Source: Paenibacillus oceani (lineage in GTDB: Bacteria; Bacillota; Bacilli; Paenibacillales; NBRC-103111). From it: a stretch of DNA of 64,000 nucleotides. The notes below the pieces were generated by a model. The model was not told the origin of the DNA and made no database searches. It was given only the letters and a program-made list of their open reading frames with translations. Positions 34,522 through 45,971 of the stretch are shown here, in pieces. The translations under genes and the position numbers were made by a program. Position 1 is the stretch's first letter; every line of letters begins with the position of its first letter. Location: the NCBI RefSeq assembly GCF_014705615.1, contig NZ_JACXJA010000002.1:1-64000 (forward strand), in the 5' to 3' direction.

Positions 34522-36060
34522 TTAGCGGGATAAAAACTTGAGCGGGTTCTCGGCCGTACCGTTGCGCTGAATCTCGAAGTGCAGGTGAACGCCCGTAGAG
34601 AATCCGGTATCGCCCATGATTCCGATTTTCTCGCCTTTTTCAACGATCTTGCCTTTGGACGTCTCAATCTTGCTCATATGGCCGTATACGGTCACATAAC
34701 CGTTCTTATGGTCAATAACAACTTTGTTGCCGTATCCGTCGCCTTTGTCGCCGGTATAGGTCACTACGCCGTTATCGGATGCTAAAATGTTTTTGTTACC
34801 CGTAATATCGATGCCTTTATGCATCTTGCCCCAGCGCATTCCGAAATAGTCGGAAAGCTTCGCGCCGACGACAGGCCAGACGAACTTGCCGGTACCTTCT
34901 CCAAGAATCACTTTCGTTCCCTTTTTGGCGTATTCCGGAACCGGTTGCTCGACGACTTCCTCGCCGACCATCTCCTGATCCAGCATATAACCGTTACCCT
35001 TCGTAACGAGGAACGTGACCTTTTTCATGCCGTTTTTGCCGGGCTTGATCGTCTTCGTCTCGCCAGCCCGCATCGTATCGTCTTTCTCATAGATGATCTC
35101 ATGCTGGATTTCCTGATTTTCGACGACCTTCTCGACCGTCCGGACCGTAAGCGCCGGCTTGAGCACCGTTACGTCAAGCACGTCGCCTATCCGGATTTTA
35201 TCGTCTTGAATCCACGGGTTTTTCTCGTAGATCACTTGCTTGGAGATGCCGAGCTTCTTGGCAATACAGCCGACGCAGTCACCCTTCTCGACCGTATATT
35301 TGGACGGTCCGACGTTGCCGGTCTCGAGCTTGGTCACCAGATCGTCCGGCTTCATCACCTGATCCGGCTTAATCTCGGTAATTTTCATGTCGACCTTCTC
35401 GAGGAAGTCGACGGATTGGACGACAGGTTCGCCGACGGTTGGCTCCGGCGCGACGGATAACACCGATACGCGGCTGCCGTCTTTTTTCTGAGGCAAATAT
35501 TTGTTCTTGATGCGGTCGAGAATCTCTTCCGCGGTTTCCTTATCCTTCACTATACCGACCGTCTGTTCGTTCACGACCAGCTCTACGCCCACGGCATGCG
35601 CTTTCAGCAAGCCGTCCAGGCTCGTCAGAGCCGCTTGATCGTCGCTTTCGATTTTGTAAGCCTTTTCAGCTTTGTAGGCGACCTCATCGGAATTAAGAAC
35701 CATATGTACATTAGGGTTATCCTCTTCGAGCTTCTTGACTTTCCCGATAATGTACTCTTCAACAATCTTAGGATCGCTGACCGTCCCGGCCATCTGATCC
35801 CCGACATATACGTGGTATACCTCATAGGTATGGAGCTTTACATATTCATTGCCTCCGACAGAGATTGAGGCCAGTATTCCGAGAGCGCCTACGCCTTGCA
35901 ATAACCGGAGCTTATACGTCCTTAGCAGGGATTCTGTGCGGTGTAGAGGACGTTGTTCCCTGAGTTGTTCAGTCAAGCTATTATATTGGGCTTTGCTAAA
36001 CAGACGCTTTACTTTATCAAGCGCGTTCTTCGCCCAACCTTTCTCCTTGAATGAGTTCAT
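34522..36060 (-). CDS. M23 peptidoglycan endopeptidase with LysM and G5 domains
   Basis: A 512-residue envelope protein. It has an N-terminal basic cytoplasmic stretch and TM segment (about 55-75), repeated extracellular segments, a LysM domain (about 250-300, Y-T-V-E-K-G-D-C-V), a G5-like domain (about 305-380) and a C-terminal M23 metallopeptidase. The peptidase motifs are H-K-G-I-D near 418, and G-H-M and H-L-H-F-E for zinc. It cleaves peptide crosslinks in the wall. Its place directly upstream of walR suits a gene of the WalRK regulon (inference). Confidence 0.88.
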   Translation of the reverse strand: MNSFKEKGWAKNALDKVKRLFSKAQYNSLTEQLREQRPLHRTESLLRTYKLRLLQGVGALGILASISVGGNEYVKLHTYEVYHVYVGDQMAGTVSDPKIVEEYIIGKVKKLEEDNPNVHMVLNSDEVAYKAEKAYKIESDDQAALTSLDGLLKAHAVGVELVVNEQTVGIVKDKETAEEILDRIKNKYLPQKKDGSRVSVLSVAPEPTVGEPVVQSVDFLEKVDMKITEIKPDQVMKPDDLVTKLETGNVGPSKYTVEKGDCVGCIAKKLGISKQVIYEKNPWIQDDKIRIGDVLDVTVLKPALTVRTVEKVVENQEIQHEIIYEKDDTMRAGETKTIKPGKNGMKKVTFLVTKGNGYMLDQEMVGEEVVEQPVPEYAKKGTKVILGEGTGKFVWPVVGAKLSDYFGMRWGKMHKGIDITGNKNILASDNGVVTYTGDKGDGYGNKVVIDHKNGYVTVYGHMSKIETSKGKIVEKGEKIGIMGDTGFSTGVHLHFEIQRNGTAENPLKFLSR

Positions 36061-36252
36061 GAATTTCTCCTCTTACATTGGTTTTTAATCGAAACTTGGC
36101 AACATTCGGCAACAGCCGACACCAATGTTTCTACTTTACCACAGTCTGTCTATCATTTTCAACCTGCTGCGGCAAAGACCTGTGAGAGGATCGTGAAGGG
36201 GCTGTAAAGTGTCTCGGTCGTATCCCCGCTCCTGTCCGTAGAACTGGCGGTT

Positions 36253-36864
36253 CTAGTATTTGTTCACAATGCCTATTAATTTTTCGAATTCATCGGGTTT
36301 TAAATAGTTTTCCACGATCTTCTCGATCTCCGCAAGCTCCGCCGAAGTAATGCCGTCCTCCATCATCGCGGACAATTGCTGCAGTTCCTCCTGGGGCAAC
36401 CTGGAGATGAGTAAGGAAAATACGGTCGTCTTGTCTTCCTCCGAAAGTTTTTCGCGCTTCGTCTGAAACTGTTCTGCGCTCATCACCACTTTGTCCTTCT
36501 GCGAAGCTTCCTTCGAGCCGGATCTGGACCAGACGGCGACGGCGTCGTCCGGCGGCGGTGTCGTACCCGTCCCTGTGCCCGTTTTGGTACTCGTATCCGG
36601 ACTCGTACTCGTACCCGTCTGAAACTTCGGCGCGTTCTCCTCTCGGTCTTGCTGCGTACCTCCTTGCCCTACTATATTCGACTCCGTCCACAATTTTGCA
36701 ACAAATTCTGAAAGTCCAAGCTGTTTTTCCGGCAAAACCGCCTGAAACGGCTTCATCAGCTCCTGTACATAGTGCTGGACCACATAAAAAGTCGTAACGA
36801 CCGAGATACTCGCAGCCACGACCGCCGCAACCAATACTTTGCCGAGCCAACCGAAAAATTTCAT
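36253..36864 (-). CDS. Hypothetical membrane-anchored protein with Thr/Ser-rich linker
   Basis: A 203-residue protein not assigned to a family. It has one N-terminal TM helix (about 8-30), a short helical extracellular part, a low-complexity linker rich in S/T/G/P (about 75-115) and a charged helical C-terminus (F-Q-T-K-R-E-K-L-S-E-E-D-K). The ATG at 36862-36864 has GGAGG upstream; the longer frame does not. It lies between purA and the M23 peptidase gene; a wall- or sporulation-related role is only a guess. Confidence 0.65.
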   Translation of the reverse strand: MKFFGWLGKVLVAAVVAASISVVTTFYVVQHYVQELMKPFQAVLPEKQLGLSEFVAKLWTESNIVGQGGTQQDREENAPKFQTGTSTSPDTSTKTGTGTGTTPPPDDAVAVWSRSGSKEASQKDKVVMSAEQFQTKREKLSEEDKTTVFSLLISRLPQEELQQLSAMMEDGITSAELAEIEKIVENYLKPDEFEKLIGIVNKY

Positions 36865-37005
36865 GATGCACCGCCTCCATCTTCCGCGCTTCCCTTGAAG
36901 CAGGTTGTCCGAATAGCACCAGTATTGACGAAATCTCCCCGCTTGAAACGGTAAAAGGTGGAAGCAGGCCAAACAACAGCCGGCGACACTAGCGCCTGAA
37001 CGCGC

Positions 37006-37048
37006 AAAAAAGCCGCCCGTACGGCCCAAGACCGGTACAGACGGCTTA
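37006..37048 (-). terminator. Terminator of purA
   Basis: On the minus strand GCCGTCTGTACCGG pairs with CCGTACGGGCGGC, followed by TTTTTT, about 20 nt after the purA stop. Confidence 0.85.
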
Positions 37049-37069
37049 TTATAATGTCCGCTTACGCGC

Positions 37070-38410
<1,341 letters not shown>

Positions 38411-38464
38411 TCAAGGCGGCCATGTTCAGTGTACCAGTCGGCCTATTCAAAGTCAAATAAAAAG

Positions 38465-38498
38465 CGAACAATCACACAGTAGTCTGTGCGATTGTTCG
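38465..38498 (-). terminator. Terminator of the yybS-gdpP-rplI-dnaB operon
   Basis: CGAACAATC(a)CACAG-tagt-CTGTG(c)GATTGTTCG, a 15-position stem, with CTTTTTATTT on the minus-strand side. Confidence 0.88.
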
Positions 38499-38570
38499 GA
38501 ATTCATACATATTTTCTATAAAGGGACCGATAAGTGCCGCTGCTTCGTTCCGTTTGCCGGTCCCGGCGCG

Positions 38571-39938
38571 TTATCCGGCTCCTGCCGCCGCTTCCTGGTG
38601 GGATCGGTCGAGGCTTACGAACTTGTTGAAGTTTTTCAGGAAAGCCAGCTCGACCGTGCCGACCGGCCCGCTCCGCTGCTTGGCGATAATAATCTCGATG
38701 ATGTTTTTCTTCTCCGACTCTTTGTCGTAATAATCGTCCCGGTACAGAAACGCTACGATGTCGGCGTCCTGTTCGATCGAACCCGAATCCCGAAGGTCCG
38801 ACATCATCGGACGCTTGTCCTGCCGCTGCTCGACGCCCCGGCTTAACTGCGACAGCGCGATAACCGGCACGTTCAGCTCACGAGCGATCTGCTTGAGCGC
38901 ACGGGAGATTTCCGATACTTCCTGCTGCCGGTTCTCGCCCGCTTTGCCGCGGCCTTGAATAAGCTGCAGGTAGTCGATCAGAATCATGCCAAGCCCCTTC
39001 TCCTGCTTCAGACGGCGGCATTTGGCGCGAATATCCGCTACCGTTACGGACGGCGAATCATCGATATAGATGTTCGCTTCCGACAACGTCCCGATCGCCA
39101 TCGTCAGCTTCTCCCAGTCGTCGCCTTCGAGGTGACCGGTCCGCATGCGGGTTGCATCCACGTTGGCCTCTGCGCAGATCATCCGCTGCACGAGCTGCGC
39201 GGCGCCCATCTCGAGACTGAAGATGGCGACCGTCTCCTTGGCCCTCACACCGACATTTTGCGCAATGTTCAGCGAGAAGGCCGTCTTGCCTACGGAAGGA
39301 CGAGCCGCCACGATGATGAGGTCGGAACGCTGGAAGCCCGAGGTCATCTTGTCCAGATCGGGAAATCCGGACGGGATGCCGCTCGTGCCGCCTTTATTGG
39401 CATACAAATACTCGACTTTCTCGAACACTTCCATCAGCACGTCGCGGATCGCGATAAACCCGCTTCCGGACTGGCGCTGAGAGATTTCCAATATGCGCTT
39501 CTCGGCGTCGCCGAGCAAGCTCCCGACATCTTCTTCCCCCGCGTAGCCGTCGGTGACGATCTGCGTCGCCGTCCGGATCAACCGGCGCAGCATCGATTTC
39601 TCCTCGACAATCTGCGCGTAGTAATCCACGTTAGCGGCCGTCGGAACGGCACCTGCCAGCTGGCTGAGGTAGCTGACCCCGCCGATATGTTCAAGCTGCT
39701 GGTTGTCTTGAAGACGCGCCGTCAGCGTGATCAGGTCGATCGGCTCGTTCTGCTGCGCCAGCTCCAGCATGGCACCGAAAATATGCTGGTGCGAGGTGCG
39801 GTAGAAATCGTCGCTTCCGATCCTCTCCATAACGGTGATTAGAGAATCGCTATCGAGCAGGATCGCGCCGAGTACCGCTTGCTCCGCTTCCAGATTTTGC
39901 GGAGGGATGCGGTTTTCCAGTAGTAGTTCCCCGTTCAT
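38571..39938 (-). CDS. dnaB: Replicative DNA helicase DnaB (DnaC of Bacillus)
   Basis: A 455-residue hexameric helicase with an N-terminal primase-interacting domain (P-P-Q-N-L-E-A-E-Q-A-V-L-G-A) and a RecA-type ATPase domain. The latter has Walker A A-A-R-P-S-V-G-K-T-A-F, Walker B M-I-L-I-D-Y-L-Q-L, A-L-S-Q-L-S-R-G-V-E and the arginine region D-L-R-D-S-G-S-I-E-Q-D-A-D. Last gene of the operon, 27 nt after rplI. Confidence 0.95.
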   Translation of the reverse strand: MNGELLLENRIPPQNLEAEQAVLGAILLDSDSLITVMERIGSDDFYRTSHQHIFGAMLELAQQNEPIDLITLTARLQDNQQLEHIGGVSYLSQLAGAVPTAANVDYYAQIVEEKSMLRRLIRTATQIVTDGYAGEEDVGSLLGDAEKRILEISQRQSGSGFIAIRDVLMEVFEKVEYLYANKGGTSGIPSGFPDLDKMTSGFQRSDLIIVAARPSVGKTAFSLNIAQNVGVRAKETVAIFSLEMGAAQLVQRMICAEANVDATRMRTGHLEGDDWEKLTMAIGTLSEANIYIDDSPSVTVADIRAKCRRLKQEKGLGMILIDYLQLIQGRGKAGENRQQEVSEISRALKQIARELNVPVIALSQLSRGVEQRQDKRPMMSDLRDSGSIEQDADIVAFLYRDDYYDKESEKKNIIEIIIAKQRSGPVGTVELAFLKNFNKFVSLDRSHQEAAAGAG

Positions 39939-39965
39939 GCCGTCTCCCTCTTTCGTTTCAAGACC

Positions 39966-40409
39966 TTACTCCTCCGTAACCTGCACGCGCAGCTGTGCCG
40001 TGACGTCCGGATACAGCTTCACTTTTACCGTCATCGTGCCGAGCGAACGGATCGCATCCGCCATCTCGATCTTCCGCTTGTCGAGGTGGATTCCTTTCTT
40101 CTCCAGCTCTTCGGCGATCTGCTTGCTCGTGATCGAACCGAACAGCCGGCCGCCTTCGCCCGCCTTCGACTTGATGATGACGGTCATCTCGTTCAGCTTG
40201 GCAGCAAGCTCCTGCGCATCGGCCTTTTCCTTCTCCTTGCGCTTGTTTTCCGACTGCTTTTGGTGCTCCAGCTGTTTGACGTTGCCTTCCGATGCGATCG
40301 CGGCAAGCCCTTTGGGCAGCAGGAAATTACGGATATATCCTTCCGACAAATCTTTGATCTCACCTTTTTTGCCTTGTCCTTTAACGTCCTTCAGAAAAAT
40401 AACTTTCAT
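39966..40409 (-). CDS. rplI: 50S ribosomal protein L9
   Basis: A 147-residue protein with the L9 N-terminal fold [17 protein letters not shown] and N-F-L-L-P-K-G-L-A, a long charged central helix and the C-terminal domain with G-R-L-F-G-S-I-T. The start overlaps the gdpP stop by ATGA. Confidence 0.96.
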   Translation of the reverse strand: MKVIFLKDVKGQGKKGEIKDLSEGYIRNFLLPKGLAAIASEGNVKQLEHQKQSENKRKEKEKADAQELAAKLNEMTVIIKSKAGEGGRLFGSITSKQIAEELEKKGIHLDKRKIEMADAIRSLGTMTVKVKLYPDVTAQLRVQVTEE

Positions 40410-42367
40410 TCGAACAACCCCTCCTCTTCATCCATTTCCTTCAGTACTCGTTTCAGCTTGGCGAGCGCCTGCTCCACCGTGCCTTCCAGCTGTGTGGCCG
40501 CGTTCGTCAGATGGCCTCCTCCGCCCAGCCGTTCCATGATAACCTGGACGTTGATCTGTCCGAGCGATCTGGCGCTTATGCCGATCAGCCCGTCGGTTCG
40601 TTCGCTGATGACGAAGGATGCCATAATATCCGTCATATTAATAAGCGTATCCGCAACTTGCGCAATGAGCAATTGGGAATATTTGCGCCCCGGCGTCGTG
40701 GTCGCTACCGCAATATGACCGTACAGCATTTCCGCATGCTTGATGATCTCCGCCTTGCGGATGTACTGCTCCAGATCTTCCTTGAGCATTCGCTGGATAA
40801 GCGCCGAATCCGCTCCGCTTCTTCTCAGGAAAGAAGCTGCCTCGAACGTGCGCGCCCCCGTGCGGAGCGCAAAGCTTTTCGTATCGACGACGATGCCCGC
40901 GAGCAGCGCCGTAGCTTCCAGCACGTCCATCGACAGACGTTCGTGGAAATACTGCAGCAGCTCGGTCACCAGCTCGCACGTAGACGAGGCATACGGCTCC
41001 ATGTAGACGAGGATCGCCTCGCTGAGAAACTCTTCGCTTCTCCTGTGATGGTCGATGACCATAATCCGGTGCGTCAGCTGGAGCAGCTTCGGTTCGGCTA
41101 CCATCGAGGCTTTATGCGTATCGACGACTACGGCGAGACTGCGGGGCGTTGTGATCTGCATCGCCTGCTCCGGGGTAATGAACCACCGGTACAGCTTCTC
41201 GTCTTCCTTGATCGCTTCCATCAGCTTCTGGATCGAAGGATTGATGCCCTCGAGTACGATGTAGCCTTCCTTCTGGCTGACCTGCACCGCCTTCAGCACC
41301 CCGATGGCTGCTCCGATCGAATCCATGTCCGGGATACGGTGACCCATGATGATGACCTTATCGCTGTCCCGGATCAAGTCGCGCAGAGCGTGGGAGATGA
41401 CGCGGGCTCTTACCCGCGTACGCTTCTCCACCGCATTGGAACGGCCTCCGTAAAAGGAGAGCCGCTGTCCGACCTTCACAGCCGCCTGATCGCCGCCGCG
41501 GCCGAGCGCCATATCCAGACTCGTCTGCGCCAGCTGGCCGAGCTCGATCAGGCTGTCGACGCCTGCGCCGATCCCGATGCTGAGTGTCAGCGGCAGCTTG
41601 TGTTCGATCGTCAGGTCGCGGACATCGTCCAGAATCTCGAACCTCGACTGCTCGAGCTGCCGGAGCGATTTGTTCGTCATGAAGATGAGGAACCGGTCGG
41701 ATGCGGTACGACGAATATATACGCCGTTTTTCTGGGCCCAGCCGGTCAGCTCGCTCGTCACCTTGGCCAGCATGACACTGCGGCTCTGGTCGTCCATCCC
41801 CTGAGTCGCCTCGTCCAGATTGTCGAGCATGACGATGCCGGTCGAGATTCGTTCCTCTTCATGCTTTTTGGACAACGCCGAAAAAGCGGTTACGTCCTGG
41901 AAATAAAGCAGGCGGTGCTCGGCCTTCACCTGCACCTGGAAAATCTTTTTGCCTACAGCCAGCTCCAGCTTGCTTTCCTTCTCGTCCTTGCCCTTAAGTC
42001 CGGGCAGCACCTGGTGAAGGTGCTCGCCGATCACCGATTCGCGGTCCAGCATCTCGGCTACAAACCCGTTATGCCATTCGATCGTTTTCTCTTCGTCATA
42101 CAGCACGATGCCGATCGGCATTTCATTAAATACTTCATTTCCTGCTTTTTTGATCCGATGGGACAGCGTTGCGACATATTCGTTCAGTCCTTTGCGAAAC
42201 GTCCGTTCCGCCGCCAGCGTGTAATACGCGAGTACCCCGCCCGTAACAAGCCCGGCCGCTCCCAGCATCCAGTCGAAGAAAAAGAGGGCAACCGACAACA
42301 GGAGGATGACGACCTGCAACCAATAAATATGAAGGCCGTGCCAACGATTCAACAAGTACTTCGGCAT
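40406..42367 (-). CDS. gdpP: Cyclic-di-AMP phosphodiesterase GdpP
   Basis: A 653-residue membrane enzyme: two N-terminal TM helices (about 12-50), a PAS domain (about 80-160), a degenerate GGDEF domain (about 175-300) and the DHH/DHHA1 module. The module has [18 protein letters not shown] and G-G-G-G-H. It hydrolyses c-di-AMP to pApA and so affects osmolyte, wall and beta-lactam responses. Follows yybS and overlaps rplI. Confidence 0.95.
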   Translation of the reverse strand: MPKYLLNRWHGLHIYWLQVVILLLSVALFFFDWMLGAAGLVTGGVLAYYTLAAERTFRKGLNEYVATLSHRIKKAGNEVFNEMPIGIVLYDEEKTIEWHNGFVAEMLDRESVIGEHLHQVLPGLKGKDEKESKLELAVGKKIFQVQVKAEHRLLYFQDVTAFSALSKKHEEERISTGIVMLDNLDEATQGMDDQSRSVMLAKVTSELTGWAQKNGVYIRRTASDRFLIFMTNKSLRQLEQSRFEILDDVRDLTIEHKLPLTLSIGIGAGVDSLIELGQLAQTSLDMALGRGGDQAAVKVGQRLSFYGGRSNAVEKRTRVRARVISHALRDLIRDSDKVIIMGHRIPDMDSIGAAIGVLKAVQVSQKEGYIVLEGINPSIQKLMEAIKEDEKLYRWFITPEQAMQITTPRSLAVVVDTHKASMVAEPKLLQLTHRIMVIDHHRRSEEFLSEAILVYMEPYASSTCELVTELLQYFHERLSMDVLEATALLAGIVVDTKSFALRTGARTFEAASFLRRSGADSALIQRMLKEDLEQYIRKAEIIKHAEMLYGHIAVATTTPGRKYSQLLIAQVADTLINMTDIMASFVISERTDGLIGISARSLGQINVQVIMERLGGGGHLTNAATQLEGTVEQALAKLKRVLKEMDEEEGLFE

Positions 42368-42389
42368 ACGTCTTCTCGCTCCTACATGT

Positions 42390-43325
42390 CTATGATTTCT
42401 TCATTCTGCTGCGGATCGGAAAAGCGACGTCGAACAACCCAAGCAAGGTGAACAGCTGAATAATTCCCGGCAGCAGCAGAAGCAGGAACGCCGACACGAT
42501 CACCAGTACGACCGGAACGGCCTTCGACCACCCTTTCACATCGGCCAGGAAAAAGAAAAACGCAAAAGCTTGAACCGTAAAAGCCGCCATCAGGATCGGC
42601 ATCACGTTAAGCAGCATCATGACGATCATAGAGCCGTCGGGCTCCAGGAAGATCAGGTTCAGCACAAGCGCAATCAGGTAATACCAGACGAACGATTTGG
42701 GAAGCATCCATTCCTTCGCGGGACGCAGTCCGGGAATCGACTCCCCGCTGCGGTTCAGCGCTTTGCGGGCGAGCCAGTGAGTGATGACGCTGTAGTACAC
42801 CGATATTCCGATCAGATACAGCGGAAGCATCTGTACCATCACATCGATAATCTGATCGATCATCGTAGCCGGAATCAGCTCCCTAAGCTCGGCAGGTACG
42901 GTCTCCAGGCTGCTTCTCATAAACTGCCGGATCTCATCGGTAACCTGAACCCCGAACAGCGTCAGCAGAAGCAGAAAAACAAGCAGCTGCGCGAGAAACG
43001 CTACCGTACCGCCCGTAATGACCGATCTGGCGGACGATTTCTTCTTATACAGCACACCCATCACAATAGCGGGGATCAGCAGCCCGAGCGAAAAGACGAC
43101 AGCTACCGTTCCTAAAGTTCCGCTTCCGAACATGGAGGTGACGGCATAAAGGGCAAGCAGCGACAATACATAATAAACGACGAACTTCTTCGTATCCAGC
43201 CGGACGAACAAATAGACCACCGGGATCATAGCCAAACTCATCGCGACCATGACCAGCGGGGTAGACAGCAGCAAGAGCAGCACCACCAGGATGAGGCTCC
43301 ACAACAAGGCTTGCCTGTTCAACAA
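42390..43325 (-). CDS. yybS: YybS family membrane protein (DUF2232)
   Basis: A 311-residue polytopic protein with about eight hydrophobic helices and the DUF2232 pattern, resembling S-components of energy-coupling factor transporters. First gene of the gdpP-rplI-dnaB operon, as in B. subtilis. Substrate unknown. Confidence 0.85.
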   Translation of the reverse strand: MLNRQALLWSLILVVLLLLLSTPLVMVAMSLAMIPVVYLFVRLDTKKFVVYYVLSLLALYAVTSMFGSGTLGTVAVVFSLGLLIPAIVMGVLYKKKSSARSVITGGTVAFLAQLLVFLLLLTLFGVQVTDEIRQFMRSSLETVPAELRELIPATMIDQIIDVMVQMLPLYLIGISVYYSVITHWLARKALNRSGESIPGLRPAKEWMLPKSFVWYYLIALVLNLIFLEPDGSMIVMMLLNVMPILMAAFTVQAFAFFFFLADVKGWSKAVPVVLVIVSAFLLLLLPGIIQLFTLLGLFDVAFPIRSRMKKS

Positions 43326-43549
43326 ACGTCACCTCTTAACGAACGAATCAGGTTGTTCCGTCCTTCGCGCCTTGCACGACCGGCCCCATTCGGTTATGAA
43401 ACAAATTATAGCATAAACCGTTGGCACTGTCCTGTCGTCGCTCCCAGCCGGAAAAAACGGCTGTTTTTGCAACGGTCCGGCAGGGGAACGCGTACCGGGA
43501 GTCGAATGTAGTATGTCATCTAGATCCACTATGTATCGGAGGAACGTAA

Positions 43550-44782
43550 ATGAAAGTAAAACGCCCCTTATCTTCCCTGCTGGCCCTCGTCCTGCTGCTT
43601 ACCGTATGGGTCTCGGCCGCTCTCGGAGCGGAAGCCAAATCTCCGGCGCCCGAGACCTACGTCTCCTTCGGCGATTCGCTGACGATCGGCTTCGAGCCCG
43701 GCATGACGCTGGAGTCCGTCCCTTACGGTTTCGTGGACCGCCTGTACGAGCAGGCGCTGATGCGCGGCCGGGTCCAATTGACCAATTACGGCATCGGCGG
43801 CATGACCAGCACCGGACTGAATAAGTTCATCCAAGCCGTCGCTGACGAGAAGCCCGTCAAAGCGTCCGATTTGCAGCCTTCATTCGCAGATCCGAGAGCC
43901 GACCAGGTCGTCAGCAATACGAAGCAGATCAAGGCCGACATTGCGGCCGCAACGCTTATTACCATTACGATCGGCGGCAATGACTTCGGCAAGGAGATTA
44001 TAACCGAGGTCGATACGATGAGCGACGAACAGCTGGCTGCTTTTACGGATAATTGGATGAAAACTTACACGGAGAATTTGAACGCTACCCTTCAAAATAT
44101 ATTCGCCATCAACAAAAACGTCCGGGTGTACGTAGCGGATCAATATTCGCCCGCTCCCCAGCTGTACAAAAATTACGACAAACTGCAAAAGTTAAAAGAT
44201 TTGTTCTCCGCCACTTTGGGGCAAGTCGCCCAGAAGTTCCAAAAGGACGGCTTCCAAGCAACCGCCGTATCGGTAGCCGATTCCTTCGTCGGCAGCGAAG
44301 GGACGTACACCCACATCTCGCAGAAGGACATTCACCCGAACCAGGACGGTTATCAAGTAATCGCCGAACAATTCGCCAAAGCGATCTGGGGCGAATACCG
44401 GAAAGATATGAAGCCGACCGAGCCGATCACCGTCGTTGTCGGAGGCCATACCGTAAATACACCTCACCTGCCGGCGTTATTGCAAGACAGCACGTTCGTT
44501 CCGCTCCGCGAATATTCGGAGGCGCTCGGGGCTGTCGTCAGTTGGGACGACACGACAAGGACGACTACTGTCCGTTACAAAGGCAACGCGGTTGCCCTCG
44601 ACATCGGTTCAACGACGATCTCCGTTAACGGCGTACCGCAAACGATCACCACCGCTGCCCCATATTCGTATGAGAGCGCCGGGGAGACGAAAACGTACGT
44701 TCCGCTCCGGCTCATGGCGGAAGGGCTCGGCTTCGATGTCCAATACGTCCCGCAGAGCCGAACCGCTTATATTAATCCCTGA
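43550..44782 (+). CDS. Secreted SGNH/GDSL hydrolase with copper-amine-oxidase-like C-terminal domain
   Basis: A 410-residue exported protein with a signal peptide (about 1-26). The SGNH hydrolase domain has block I F-G-D-S-L-T-I-G, block II G-I-G-G, block III G-G-N-D-F and block V H-P-N-Q-D-G-Y. The C-terminal ~115 residues match the 'copper amine oxidase N-terminal-like' domain, with paired T-F-V-P-L-R and T-Y-V-P-L-R-L-M-A-E. This domain is common in Paenibacillus secreted enzymes. The start has GGAGG 7 nt upstream. Probably an esterase or lipase on wall or extracellular substrates. Confidence 0.9.
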   Translation: MKVKRPLSSLLALVLLLTVWVSAALGAEAKSPAPETYVSFGDSLTIGFEPGMTLESVPYGFVDRLYEQALMRGRVQLTNYGIGGMTSTGLNKFIQAVADEKPVKASDLQPSFADPRADQVVSNTKQIKADIAAATLITITIGGNDFGKEIITEVDTMSDEQLAAFTDNWMKTYTENLNATLQNIFAINKNVRVYVADQYSPAPQLYKNYDKLQKLKDLFSATLGQVAQKFQKDGFQATAVSVADSFVGSEGTYTHISQKDIHPNQDGYQVIAEQFAKAIWGEYRKDMKPTEPITVVVGGHTVNTPHLPALLQDSTFVPLREYSEALGAVVSWDDTTRTTTVRYKGNAVALDIGSTTISVNGVPQTITTAAPYSYESAGETKTYVPLRLMAEGLGFDVQYVPQSRTAYINP

Positions 44783-44844
44783 ACAGCCATAGAGGCTGTT
44801 CCGAATATGTTCGCATGACATGAGAATGTCCGAATATACACACG

Positions 44845-44887
44845 AAAGGACCTCAATCTCCCTGTAAAGCGGAGGCTGAGGTCCTTT
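44845..44887. terminator. Bidirectional terminator between SGNH and sigma-factor genes
   Basis: AAAGGACCTCA (44845-44855) pairs with TGAGGTCCTTT (44877-44887), with an inner CTCC/GGAG stem and T-runs on both strands; serves the two convergent genes. Confidence 0.85.
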
Positions 44888-44994
44888 TTCTCAAGCAAAT
44901 GCCAAATCGGGGCACAGAAAATCGCTAAATGACTGTTGTGACAGCCCCTGTTAGGTTAGTTAGGTCAATGTGTTATGGATCGTTACCGGATCAG

Positions 44995-45492
44995 TCAGCG
45001 GGCTTCCAGCAGCTCCCGCATCCGTTTCCTGGCCCGGTGCACCAGTGTCTTGACCGCATTCTCCGATACGCCGATATGCTCGGCAATCTCTTTGTACGAC
45101 AGTCCCCGCTGAGCGAGCATAAGCAGCACGGTACGGTCTCTCGGCTTCAGCTCGTTCAGAGCGCGGCCGATCTCCATCCGCAGCTCCGCCCCCATTGCAG
45201 CGCCTTCCGGTGACATGTCGAGCACGGGCATCTCCGGGACCGAGTCCAGCGGAACATGTACGGCTCTCCGCTTTTTGCGCCACTGGTCTACGAACAGATG
45301 GTACCCCGTCTTAAACAGCCACGCTTTGGCCGTATCCGGCTGCACCTGCTTCTCGTACATCCGGACGAACGTCTCCTGGGCCAAATCGGCCGCATCGCTC
45401 TCGTTGCCCGTTCTTCTAGCCAAATACCGGTGCAATGGTACCTGGTATAAATTATATATGTTTTGGAACGTTTGTTCTCCACACCGATTCAT
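44995..45492 (-). CDS. ECF-type RNA polymerase sigma factor
   Basis: A 165-residue sigma-70 family protein. Region 2 contains D-L-A-Q-E-T-F-V-R-M-Y and W-L-F-K-T-G-Y-H-L-F-V-D; region 4 contains Y-K-E-I-A-E-H-I-G-V-S-E-N-A-V-K-T-L-V-H-R-A-R. It would direct polymerase to stress or envelope promoters. No anti-sigma factor gene follows or overlaps it; the neighbours are a convergent hydrolase and the rpsR operon, so it appears to be an orphan. Confidence 0.9.
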   Translation of the reverse strand: MNRCGEQTFQNIYNLYQVPLHRYLARRTGNESDAADLAQETFVRMYEKQVQPDTAKAWLFKTGYHLFVDQWRKKRRAVHVPLDSVPEMPVLDMSPEGAAMGAELRMEIGRALNELKPRDRTVLLMLAQRGLSYKEIAEHIGVSENAVKTLVHRARKRMRELLEAR

Positions 45493-45617
45493 ATCCGGCC
45501 AGCCTCTTTCTTCTCCTATTCGCTTACGAGTTTCATTGTAACTGGCAAACCTTAAGGAGAAATGACCGGAATTCTTAACTTTCTCTTAAAATGTCGAAAA
45601 ATGTGTATGTTTGATTG

Positions 45618-45652
45618 AAAAAAAAGACAGAGCCTGTAAGCTCCGCCTTTCT
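45618..45652 (-). terminator. Terminator of the rpsF-ssb-rpsR operon
   Basis: On the minus strand GGAGC-ttaca-GGCTC(T), then GTC and TTTTTTTT, about 25 nt after the rpsR stop. Confidence 0.75.
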
Positions 45653-45674
45653 GCTGCTCCGTACCTTGTACAGA

Positions 45675-45950
45675 CTACTCCGTCGTATAAGGAAGCAAAG
45701 CGATTTGACGAGAACGCTTGATCGCGACTGTCAGCATGCGCTGATATTTCGCGGACGTACCCGTGACACGACGTGGCAAAATTTTGCCGCGCTCGCTGAT
45801 GAATTTCTTCAGCGTTTCGATGTCTTTATAGTCAATGTGAGTAATTTTATTTACAGTGAAGTAGCACACTTTGCGGCGCTTGTTGCGTCCGCCTTTTTTC
45901 GAGAACTTACGTTCGCTGCGCTCTTCTCCGCCATCACGTCTGTTGTTCAT
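45675..45950 (-). CDS. rpsR: 30S ribosomal protein S18
   Basis: A 91-residue S18 with the conserved R-K-V-C-Y-F and [24 protein letters not shown] segments. Slightly long N-terminal basic extension. Follows ssb; binds 30S with S6. Confidence 0.96.
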   Translation of the reverse strand: MNNRRDGGEERSERKFSKKGGRNKRRKVCYFTVNKITHIDYKDIETLKKFISERGKILPRRVTGTSAKYQRMLTVAIKRSRQIALLPYTTE

Positions 45951-45971
45951 GCGAGATTCATTCCTTTCTGC

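Noticed and set aside
40511-42451. A 646-codon plus-strand open frame opposite gdpP
   Set aside because: It is the antisense shadow of gdpP. It lacks a ribosome site and a recognisable domain, and the GC-rich codon usage of gdpP leaves the opposite strand open.
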